Part shown: piece by piece, positions 5,878 to 12,266 of the stretch
Numbering within the stretch: the first letter of the stretch is position 1
How the letters are laid out: each line of letters starts with the position of its first letter
NCBI GenBank assembly: GCA_964388085.1
Contig: CAYLZW010000163.1
Span: 1 to 12,884, forward strand
Direction: 5' to 3'
Origin: CAYLZW01 sp964388085
GTDB lineage: Bacteria; Myxococcota; UBA727; CAYLZW01
Length of the DNA stretch: 12,884 nucleotides
Made by a program: the position numbers and the translations under genes
The notes under the pieces: generated by a model
Database searches by the model: none
Told to the model about the DNA's origin: nothing
What the model saw: the letters and a program-made list of their open reading frames with translations, nothing else

Positions 5878-6915
5878 TCAGAACGACAGCGTCATGCCCG
5901 CTCGCATCGCAGGGCCGCCGAGGTGCAGCGTGCCGAGGTCGTATAGGCGCCGCTCGACGAGCTCGCCTTCGCCTTCGTGCGGAGCGAAGGAGAAGCTGCC
6001 GACGTGCTGGTAGCCGAGCTCGCTGAACAACCCCGCCGTAAAGAGCCGTAGCGGGACCCGCTCGCGCGGAATGGTCAGCTCGATCCCGACCACCCCGGAG
6101 ACGCCGGGAGTGAACAGCGCCCAGCCGCCGTAGACGTCGTGGTCGCCCTGGAGCGTCTCCTCCAGGAAGGAGACGCTGCCGGCGACGCGGGCGTAGGGCA
6201 GCAAGACGTCGGCGATGCGGTAGCCGGCGCCGGCGCCGAGGGAGACGACGTGAAGCTGGGTACGCGACTCGACGACGTTGAACACCTTGGCGCTGAAGCC
6301 GCCGCCGCTGTAGCCGAGATCGACCGTCAACGAGACGTCGTCGACGGGGAGCCACTCGCCCTCCACGGCGACGCCGGGCAGCATGACGAGGGAGTCGCTC
6401 TTGAGGGGCTGCAGGCTCTCGTCCAGGTTCAGCCAGCTCGAGAGGAGCGCGCGTCCTCGCACGTGCCACCCGCGCTCGAGGTAGGGGGCCGGCGGCTCAG
6501 GCGCGGGGCGCACGTCGGCGTTCGCGCGCCGCGGCGAGGAGCTGCGGCGGCGAAGGCGCCTCGGTGGCTCCTCCTCGGCGGCAGGCTCCTCCCGCTCGAT
6601 GACGGAGCGCGGCGCGGCCGGCGCCGTGGGTGGCTCAGCGGGCTCGTTGGCTTCGTCGGCGTCAGCGGCTTCGTCGGCGTCAGCGGCTTCGTCGGCGTCA
6701 GCGGCGTCAGCGGCTTCGGCAGGATCGGCAGCCGCGCGCGAGGGCGCGGCCGGCTCGCTCTCGATCTCGGCGGGATCGGTTGGCGCTTCGGGGGGCGCCT
6801 CGGGCGCAGGCGGAGGACCTTCCTGGGCGACCGCCGCGCGCGCGAACGACGCCATGACGACGAGGGCGACGGCGAGCGCGAGGGGCGACGAAAGCGCGCG
6901 CGTGGCGTGAATCAT
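5878..6915 (-). CDS. Outer-membrane beta-barrel protein with Ala/Asp/Glu/Pro-rich N-terminal region
   Basis: The 345-residue protein has a Sec signal peptide (1-30, cleavage likely after AVA), a low-complexity region (31-146) rich in Pro, Ala, Glu and Asp with ADADEA repeats and an Arg-rich patch (119-130), then a C-terminal domain (147-345). That domain alternates polar and hydrophobic residues, has repeated aromatic/Gly-ended strands (SLTVDLGYSGGGF, VVSLGAGAGYRI, GVVGIELTI, LFSELGYQHVGSF) and ends in Phe (GMTLSF), the usual ending of barrels assembled by the BAM machinery. About 8-10 strands are plausible. Its ATG overlaps the stop of the upstream propeller gene in ATGA with GGAG about seven bases upstream, so it is translationally coupled. 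The acidic region could span the periplasm or bind a partner. Last gene of the three-gene operon; no substrate can be read. Confidence 0.88.
   Translation of the reverse strand: MIHATRALSSPLALAVALVVMASFARAAVAQEGPPPAPEAPPEAPTDPAEIESEPAAPSRAAADPAEAADAADADEAADADEAADADEANEPAEPPTAPAAPRSVIEREEPAAEEEPPRRLRRRSSSPRRANADVRPAPEPPAPYLERGWHVRGRALLSSWLNLDESLQPLKSDSLVMLPGVAVEGEWLPVDDVSLTVDLGYSGGGFSAKVFNVVESRTQLHVVSLGAGAGYRIADVLLPYARVAGSVSFLEETLQGDHDVYGGWALFTPGVSGVVGIELTIPRERVPLRLFTAGLFSELGYQHVGSFSFAPHEGEGELVERRLYDLGTLHLGGPAMRAGMTLSF
6650..6703 (-). repeat. Three 18-bp tandem repeats in the barrel-protein gene
   Basis: Three exact copies of GCTTCGTCGGCGTCAGCG (+ strand reading) at 6650-6667, 6668-6685 and 6686-6703, followed by a partial copy. 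They encode Ala/Asp/Glu-rich hexapeptide units in the low-complexity region, near residues 71-89. Unit length preserves the frame. Confidence 0.93.
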
Positions 6916-8555
6916 GGCGTTTCTCCGAAGCGCTCATCGAGCAAGCCCTCGAGCAAGAAGCCGCTGAGGACGAAGAGGTCGTCGGCGGACGCCTCCGTCG
7001 CGTCGGGCACGACGGTCACACGCCCGAGCGCGTCGTCATGAACGACGATCACGGTACGGCGGCCGCCGCTGTCGTCGTCGGTGGTGTGCAGCGCAAGCAC
7101 GTCGCTCGCGTGCCGATCGAGCACGAGGGCCCGCGCGCTGATGGTGTCGAGGTCGACGATGCCGAGGCGGTCGCGCCGTCCGTCGACGGTGCCGGCCAGC
7201 GAGCTGCCGTCGGGGGTCAACGCGAAGTCGAGCAGCGCGCCGCCGCCGGCCACCGGCGACAGCGTGCCGTCGTCGAGCTCGAGGACAGAGAGCGCGGTGC
7301 CGGCGTTGTCATGCATGACGAGCGCGCGCGGCTGTCCGGGGACGAGGGCGACGTTGGCGATCGCCACCGCCGCGTCCAGCGTGGTGACCGCGCCGCCTCG
7401 CAGCGTCTCGATGTCGTTCAGCGCGACGAGGTGGAGCGAACGCCCGCGCGTGGCCTGGCTGAAGACGAGCGCGATGGAGGGATCTTCGGCCGGATAGCCG
7501 AGCACGCGGTCGACCGGCGCGCCGACCGGGAGCGTGAAGAACTCGGAGGTGATGCCGTCGATGACGGTCAGATCGCGTGACCCTTGGTTGGCCACGAGGA
7601 TCTTGCGCCGTCCGCCGTCCTCGAACGGCAACAGGTCGGCGGGCGCCGCGCCGGCCGCGAGCGTGTTGATCGAGACCACGAAATCGTTCTCGCTGTCGTT
7701 CGCCGGTGTGCGCTCGGTCAGCGTGAGCACGAAGATGTCATTCGAGCCCTTGGCCTGCAGGTACAGCGCGCCCGCCTCCGGCACGAACACCAGCCGGTCC
7801 GGGACGACGGCCGCGTTCGAGCCCGGCAAGGTGAGGCGCACGGTGACCTCGCGCCGGTCGGGCGCCGTCACGTCGAGCAGCGTGAGGTGCTGGGGCGCGA
7901 GCACGACGGCCAGGGTGCGCTCGCTGCCGCGGCCTCCGCCGGCCACGAGCGGCGCCATTGAGGGCGGCGAGAACAGGACGCCGATCGGTACGTCGCCGAA
8001 GGAGCGCACGTTCTTCGCGCGCACCTCACCCGCGTCGAGGTCGATAATGGCGACCGAATTGGGGTTTCTGAACACCTCGCCCTCGCCCGGCGCCGCGTCC
8101 GCGGCGAAGAAGGTGATGGCGTAGCGGTTGTCGGTGGACACGGTGACGCGATCGAACGGGCTCTCGAGCACGAACACGTCGCTGTCGCCGCTGGCCGGGT
8201 CGATGACGAAGAGCCGTGCCTCCTCGTTGATCTCGCCCGGCGCGGTGGCGAGCCAGCCCTTCGTCAGGATGTGGAGTCGGCTGTGGTCGGGGCTCGGCAT
8301 CATGAAGGACGGACGACGGCCGAGCTCGACATGGCGCACCTCCTCGCTCAGCGGCGCGAGCAACGTCACCCGCTCGCGCGTGCGATCGAGGTAGGCGAGG
8401 CGTTCGCCGATGACGACGGGCCCGGTCACATCGAGCTGCTCGTCGAGGACCGTCGCGCGTGGACACCCTGCAAGGCCGGCGACGGCGCTGAGCAGGAGCG
8501 CCGCGGCCGAGAGGCCTGCGCCGGAAGAGAACATGCGAACGCGAAGGAGATGCAT
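6912..8555 (-). CDS. Beta-propeller lipoprotein (second gene of the operon)
   Basis: The 547-residue protein has a lipoprotein signal with lipobox LAGC (Cys31), followed directly by a repeat-rich body (about 40-530) of beta-propeller type. Units of ~45-60 residues each carry a strand with 'V.DLD.G' or 'VIDPASGD', such as SVAIIDLDAGEVRAKNV, LTLLDVTAPDRREVTV, DLTVIDGITSEFFTLPVGA and LGIVDLDTISARALVLD. Seven blades are plausible, but I cannot count them surely. Such YVTN/WD-like propellers act as binding scaffolds; no catalytic motif is visible. It resembles the upstream gene over the 'HAIVYF/YAITFF ... VVVLRL/VAIIDL' segment and looks like its paralogue. ATG 8555 follows the upstream stop by 10 nt with GGGGGGAG directly before it; Met8 would still leave a full signal peptide but has no ribosome-binding site. 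The TGA overlaps the barrel-protein start. Confidence 0.92.
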   Translation of the reverse strand: MHLLRVRMFSSGAGLSAAALLLSAVAGLAGCPRATVLDEQLDVTGPVVIGERLAYLDRTRERVTLLAPLSEEVRHVELGRRPSFMMPSPDHSRLHILTKGWLATAPGEINEEARLFVIDPASGDSDVFVLESPFDRVTVSTDNRYAITFFAADAAPGEGEVFRNPNSVAIIDLDAGEVRAKNVRSFGDVPIGVLFSPPSMAPLVAGGGRGSERTLAVVLAPQHLTLLDVTAPDRREVTVRLTLPGSNAAVVPDRLVFVPEAGALYLQAKGSNDIFVLTLTERTPANDSENDFVVSINTLAAGAAPADLLPFEDGGRRKILVANQGSRDLTVIDGITSEFFTLPVGAPVDRVLGYPAEDPSIALVFSQATRGRSLHLVALNDIETLRGGAVTTLDAAVAIANVALVPGQPRALVMHDNAGTALSVLELDDGTLSPVAGGGALLDFALTPDGSSLAGTVDGRRDRLGIVDLDTISARALVLDRHASDVLALHTTDDDSGGRRTVIVVHDDALGRVTVVPDATEASADDLFVLSGFLLEGLLDERFGETP

Positions 8556-8565
8556 GAGCTCCCCC

Positions 8566-10251
8566 CTATTCCGTAATCTGACTGTTCAATTGGAAGCCGG
8601 TCACGGTGCGCACCTCGTCGCTGCCAGGGTCGAGGAACGACATGCGCCCGAGATCGTGCCGCTGCGCGACGAACACCCTGCCGGTCAGCGGCATGCTGCC
8701 GATGTCGGTGGGGTGCGAGCTCATGGGCAGGCTGGTGGCGACCAGGCTCGTCAGGTCGACGGCGACCACGTCACGCAGCCCCTGCGCGGGGTCGGCGACG
8801 ATGAGGTGCAGCGCCGAGCCGTCGTCCTGGAACGACACCGGCCCCGGGCGGGCCTCGGTGAGCTGCAGCTTGGCGAAGTGCGACGAGAGGTCCACGAGGG
8901 AGAAGCCGTGGCGGTGCGTGAGCTGCGTCTCGAAGTCGTCGAGCGGGCTCGGCTCCCCGGGCACCTTGTTGTGGATGACGAGCGCCTTCTCGCTGTCGGG
9001 CGTGAACGAGACGGTGCTGACCGCCTTGCGCAGCGCGACGACGTCGAGCGAGGCGTCGTCGAGGTCGATGACGCCGATGGCGTTCTCGGCGCTGGCGTTG
9101 GTGAACACCACGGCGCGGCCGCCGTCGGGGCTCAGCTCGACGAGGCCGACGCTGAGCGGGGCGCAGTCGATGGTGACGGCGGCCGCCGGGTCATCGATGG
9201 CGGCGGGGAGCGGCAGCACCACGAGCGACGCGGTCTCGGCGACGACCGCCACCAGCTCGCTGGCGTCGTCGTTCAGATCGATGTCGGTGGGCGCGCCCGC
9301 GAGCGGGATGTCCGTGTGGCTGCCGTCCTCGAGTGAGACCGCGCGCACGAAGCTCCGCTCGGCGAAGCGCGCGAACGCGTGGCTGCCGTCGCGGGCGATC
9401 ACCACCTCGAGCGGCTGGCTGTCAGAGAGCGCGTCGTCGCCGAAGTCCGCACCGCTGAGCGGACGATTGGGCGCGAAGAAGTCGGTCTCCGCGGTCTCGA
9501 GGCTGACGATCGACACGCCGTCGTCGGTGTGGATGTAGGCCGAGGATCCGTCGGGATCGAACACGACGCGCCGCGGGCGGAAGCCCACCGAGACGTTGAA
9601 GGCGCGCTCCTCTCCGGCGGCGAGCCGAAGGACGACGACGTCCTGAAAGCTGCCCACGTCGGTCGCGTCGGCGGACATGAGCTCGAAGTAGACGATGGCG
9701 TGGCGTCCGGCGGGATCCATCTCCACGCGGTTCAGGTGCGGCGGCATCGGCAGCGTAATGAGATCGTCGCCGCCGTCCTCGTCGCTGCGGATGATCGTGA
9801 CCGAGTCGCTGCCGTGGTTGATGACGACGGCGAGGTCCTGCCCCGGCGCCGTGACCACCTCTCCCGGCCGATCGCCGACCGGCAGCGTCTTGATGTCGAG
9901 CGTGTCGGCGTCGATGCGGGCGACGGTGTCGAGGTCCGTCATCGCCACGTAGACGTAGTGGAGGCCGCTCGCGGGGCGCCGCGTCTCCTCCTCGTTGTCG
10001 GCCGGTGGAGGCGCGCTGCCTGGCCCACCGTCGGCGCCGGGGATGAGCTCCGACTCGACGCAGCGTCCGAACTCGCTGCAGTAGCTGCCGAGCGGGCAGT
10101 CGTTGGCGCCGACGCACTCGAGGAAATCTGCGCCCTCTCCTTCGCCTTCCCCTTCCCCCGCTTCGGGGGGAACCTGGGTGATCGCATCGTCGCAGGAGGC
10201 GCCCAGCGCGACGAGCGTGACGAGAGACAGCGCGAGGAGCTTTCTGCGCAT
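8566..10251 (-). CDS. Beta-propeller lipoprotein with short GE linker and Cys-rich module (first gene of the operon)
   Basis: The 561-residue product has a lipoprotein signal (1-19), lipobox GASC (Cys20), a short Gly-Glu stretch (32-39), and a small Cys module with evenly spaced C46, C52, C58 and C64 (ECVGANDCPLGSYC, then EFGRC), which probably forms two disulphides. A Pro/Ala/Glu linker (70-95) leads to a YVTN-type propeller (about 98-555): YVYVAMTDLDTVARIDAD, LAVVINHGSDSVTII, AYIHTDDGVSIVSLE, AIGVIDLDDASLDVV and GFSLVDLSS are blade strands. The frame is open up to 10413, but the upstream part is not signal-like. The ATG at 10251 begins MRRKLLALSL and has GGAGAGG about nine bases upstream. 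Asp follows the lipid Cys, which in E. coli would hold a lipoprotein at the inner membrane. First gene of a propeller-propeller-barrel operon; function unknown. Confidence 0.92.
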   Translation of the reverse strand: MRRKLLALSLVTLVALGASCDDAITQVPPEAGEGEGEGEGADFLECVGANDCPLGSYCSEFGRCVESELIPGADGGPGSAPPPADNEEETRRPASGLHYVYVAMTDLDTVARIDADTLDIKTLPVGDRPGEVVTAPGQDLAVVINHGSDSVTIIRSDEDGGDDLITLPMPPHLNRVEMDPAGRHAIVYFELMSADATDVGSFQDVVVLRLAAGEERAFNVSVGFRPRRVVFDPDGSSAYIHTDDGVSIVSLETAETDFFAPNRPLSGADFGDDALSDSQPLEVVIARDGSHAFARFAERSFVRAVSLEDGSHTDIPLAGAPTDIDLNDDASELVAVVAETASLVVLPLPAAIDDPAAAVTIDCAPLSVGLVELSPDGGRAVVFTNASAENAIGVIDLDDASLDVVALRKAVSTVSFTPDSEKALVIHNKVPGEPSPLDDFETQLTHRHGFSLVDLSSHFAKLQLTEARPGPVSFQDDGSALHLIVADPAQGLRDVVAVDLTSLVATSLPMSSHPTDIGSMPLTGRVFVAQRHDLGRMSFLDPGSDEVRTVTGFQLNSQITE

Positions 10252-10601
10252 GGAACTGCCCTCTCCGCCGCTGCACCCGCGCGCCCAGGAGCGGCGGCGC
10301 GATCGATGCCGCGTTCGTTCGTGACAGTATGCCCGGCGCGCAGCCGAACGCTCGTCTGCGATCGCGAAAGGCGCCCAGGGGATCGTTCGAGGTGCGTTCG
10401 ACCTGGCGGGCAACCCCGTCTAGCGGACGAACCGAGAGCCCCGGGCGGGCAAGGGCAAAGGGCAAAGGGCACAGGGGCACAGGGGCACAGGGGCACAGGG
10501 CACAGGGCACAGGGCACAGGGAGGGCTTCGTCGCACGGCCAGGAGCGCGGTGAGACCCGCCTCGAGCGATCCGTGCCTGTCGTCGCTGGTTGGTTGGTGA
10601 G
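10252..10601. other. 350-nt gene-free stretch upstream of the propeller operon
   Basis: No believable gene. It should contain the operon promoter, but I find no convincing -35/-10 pair. It holds the G-rich tandem array (10451-10521) and a direct heptamer pair CGTTCGA at 10384-10390 and 10395-10401, 11 bp apart (one helical turn), about 130-150 nt before the operon's start codon. The long + strand frame across this area is a GC artefact. Confidence 0.6.
10451..10521 (+). repeat. G-rich 7/8-bp tandem array, potential G-quadruplex
   Basis: Three copies of AAGGGCA (10451-10471), three of CAGGGGCA (10472-10495) and three of CAGGGCA (10496-10516) follow one another, ending in CAGGG. This gives ten successive runs of three or four Gs separated by four bases, which fits the usual G-quadruplex rule (four runs of at least three G, loops of seven or fewer). 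The G-rich strand is +, the template strand for the genes on both sides. No spacers or dyad units, so not CRISPR. Confidence 0.95.
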
Positions 10602-11516
10602 TTAGCGCCCCTTGAACGTCGACGGGCCGACGTCGCCGAAGGGCTCGTCCCGCGCGCGCACGGCAGCCTTGAAGCCGGACTCCGCCGCGAGCCCCTGGAA
10701 CGCGTAGCCTTCGGGAGTGTGCCGCGCGACGCCGTCGAAGAAGGTGCCGAGCATCTGTGTCTGGAAGAGGCCCTGCGCGTACAGCGTCTGGTTGCAGAGG
10801 AGCTTCATCATCACGAGCTGGTTCACCGGCATCCGGGCGATGCGCGCGAGCAGGCCCTCGAAGCGCTCGTCGAGGTCCGCTTGGGGGGCGTGCTCGACGG
10901 CGAGCCCCCACTCGACCGCCTCGCGCCCCGACAGACAGTCGCCGGTGAACAGCAGCCGCTTGGTGCGTTCGAGACCGAGGCGGTGCACCCACAGCGCCGT
11001 CGTCGGCACGCCCCAAACGCGCGCCGGCGGATAGCCGACCTTGGCCTCGTCCTCGATGACGACGAGGTCCGAGCACAGCGCCATATCGGTGCCGCCCGCG
11101 ACGCAGAAGCCGTGCACCTTGACGACGACGGGCTTGTCCGCGTGGAACAAGCTCATGAAGCCGCGCACGTTGCGGCTCATCATCGCCCAGTCGATCGTCG
11201 GGTCCCAAGTCGACGAGACGTCATGGTTCCGCGCCACGACCGCCGGATCGAGCGGCGAGCCCGCGGGGCCCTGACCGAGCTCCGCGCTGTGCTGATCCTC
11301 GGCGGAGGCGACGAGGTCGTAGCCGCCGCAAAAGCCTTTGCCGTTGCCGGCGAGCGCGATGACGTGCACCGAGGGGTCGAGGCACGCGCGCTCGACGCAG
11401 GCCGCGATCTCGCGTGGCATGTCGAAGGTGATGCCGTTGCCGCGCTCGGGGCGGTTCAGCGTGATGCGGGCGATGCGGCCGGTGACGTCGTAGGTCAGCG
11501 TCTGAAGCGATTCCAT
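10602..11516 (-). CDS. Crotonase-superfamily protein (enoyl-CoA hydratase/isomerase-like)
   Basis: The 304-residue protein has the crotonase fold in order: N-terminal RIARITLNRPERGNGIT (14-30), the first oxyanion-hole segment GKGFCGGYDL (59-68), an insert (70-115) longer than in short hydratases, the second oxyanion segment VHGFCVAGGTDMALCSD (134-150), and VGYPPARVWGVPTTALWVHRLG (160-181, shown here as VGYPPARVWGVP plus TTALWVHRLG). These enzymes act on acyl-CoA thioesters in the cytoplasm. The two glutamates that hydrate enoyl-CoA in classical enzymes (rat Glu144 and Glu164) correspond by alignment to Asp144 and Pro164, so ordinary hydration is doubtful; an isomerase, hydrolase or other crotonase reaction is more likely. 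The YPPARVWGVP form recalls a distinct long crotonase subgroup also found in actinobacteria. GGGAGGG lies immediately before ATG 11516. Divergent from the DUF1993 gene (110-nt gap). Confidence 0.93.
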   Translation of the reverse strand: MESLQTLTYDVTGRIARITLNRPERGNGITFDMPREIAACVERACLDPSVHVIALAGNGKGFCGGYDLVASAEDQHSAELGQGPAGSPLDPAVVARNHDVSSTWDPTIDWAMMSRNVRGFMSLFHADKPVVVKVHGFCVAGGTDMALCSDLVVIEDEAKVGYPPARVWGVPTTALWVHRLGLERTKRLLFTGDCLSGREAVEWGLAVEHAPQADLDERFEGLLARIARMPVNQLVMMKLLCNQTLYAQGLFQTQMLGTFFDGVARHTPEGYAFQGLAAESGFKAAVRARDEPFGDVGPSTFKGR

Positions 11517-11626
11517 GCCCTCCCGCTAGCATGCGCGCCCGCGCGGCGCGACGGAGGCGACAGGCGTGGCGGAGTGTTGCGATGCGCTCGTGAGCGTGCT
11601 GCGCTGCCCGCCCACGGAGGTTTCCG

Positions 11627-12136
11627 ATGACGATCTCGATGTACAGCGCCAGCGCGCCCGTGTTCACCACGATGTTGCAGAACGCCCGCACCTGGCTCGA
11701 CAAGGCGGCGGCCTACGCCGAGGCCAAGAAGTTCGATCCCAGCGTCTTCGTGAGCGCGCGGCTCGCGCCGGACATGCTCGCGTTCTCGTCGCAGATCATG
11801 ATCGCGACCGATCACGCGAAGGGCTGCATGGCGCGCCTCGCGGGCATCGATCCGCCGCGCTACGAGGACACCGAGCAGACGCTGGCCGAGCTGCAAGCGC
11901 GCCTCGACAAGACGCGCGCGTTCGTCGAGAGCGTGCCCGCCGCCGACATCGACGGCAGCGAGGACCGCGAGATCGTGCTGACCTTCCGCCACGGCGAGCG
12001 CCGCTTCCGCGGTGAGGAGTACTTGACGAAGTACGCGCTGCCCAACTTCTTCTTCCACATGACGACGACGTACGCGATCTTGCGTCACAACGGCGTCGAG
12101 CTCGGCAAGGCGGACTTCCTCGCCGGCGGGCGCTGA
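11627..12136 (+). CDS. DUF1993 family protein
   Basis: The 169-residue protein matches DUF1993 end to end: ISMYSASAPVFTTMLQNA (3-20), ARLAPDMLAFSSQIMIATDHAKG (44-66; SARLAPDM then QIMIATDHAKG), ARLAGIDPP (69-77), YEDTEQTLAELQARL (79-93) and the hallmark C-terminus NFFFHMTTTYAILRHNGVEL followed by GKADFL. The family is a four-helix-bundle protein of the DinB/YfiT type with no established reaction. It is cytoplasmic, with no signal or membrane segment, and of normal length. ATG 11627 has GGAGG seven bases upstream. It is divergent from the crotonase and convergent with nadE; nothing ties its function to either. Confidence 0.93.
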   Translation: MTISMYSASAPVFTTMLQNARTWLDKAAAYAEAKKFDPSVFVSARLAPDMLAFSSQIMIATDHAKGCMARLAGIDPPRYEDTEQTLAELQARLDKTRAFVESVPAADIDGSEDREIVLTFRHGERRFRGEEYLTKYALPNFFFHMTTTYAILRHNGVELGKADFLAGGR

Positions 12137-12149
12137 ACGCCACCGCGCG

Positions 12150-12168
12150 GTGTCCGCTTCGGCGGCAC
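12150..12168 (+). terminator. UUCG-tetraloop hairpin after the DUF1993 gene
   Basis: GTG, a bulged T, CCGC, the loop TTCG, GCGG and CAC form a 7-bp stem with one bulge, starting 14 nt after the DUF1993 stop. UUCG loops closed by C-G are unusually stable in RNA. A 12-bp palindrome CACCGCGCGGTG (12141-12152) overlaps its left edge. No T-run follows, so it could be a terminator, an mRNA end stabiliser, or chance. Confidence 0.35.
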
Positions 12169-12266
12169 GCTCGTCACTCCGGCGCCGGGGGCGTGCGCGA
12201 CTTCGCCCTGCGCGCGGCGATCGCGTACGCCTCGGCCTGCAGCGTCACCTCGGCCGCGGATGGCCG

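Noticed and set aside
10252..10413. 54-residue N-terminal extension of the first propeller lipoprotein
   Set aside because: Arg-rich and unlike a signal; the internal Met begins a perfect lipoprotein signal with a ribosome-binding site.
10451..10521. CRISPR-like array
   Set aside because: Units of 7-8 bp with no spacers; a simple tandem repeat.
9379..10605. 408-codon + strand frame
   Set aside because: Antisense to the first propeller gene and continuing through the G-rich array; no domain, typical of GC-rich shadow frames.
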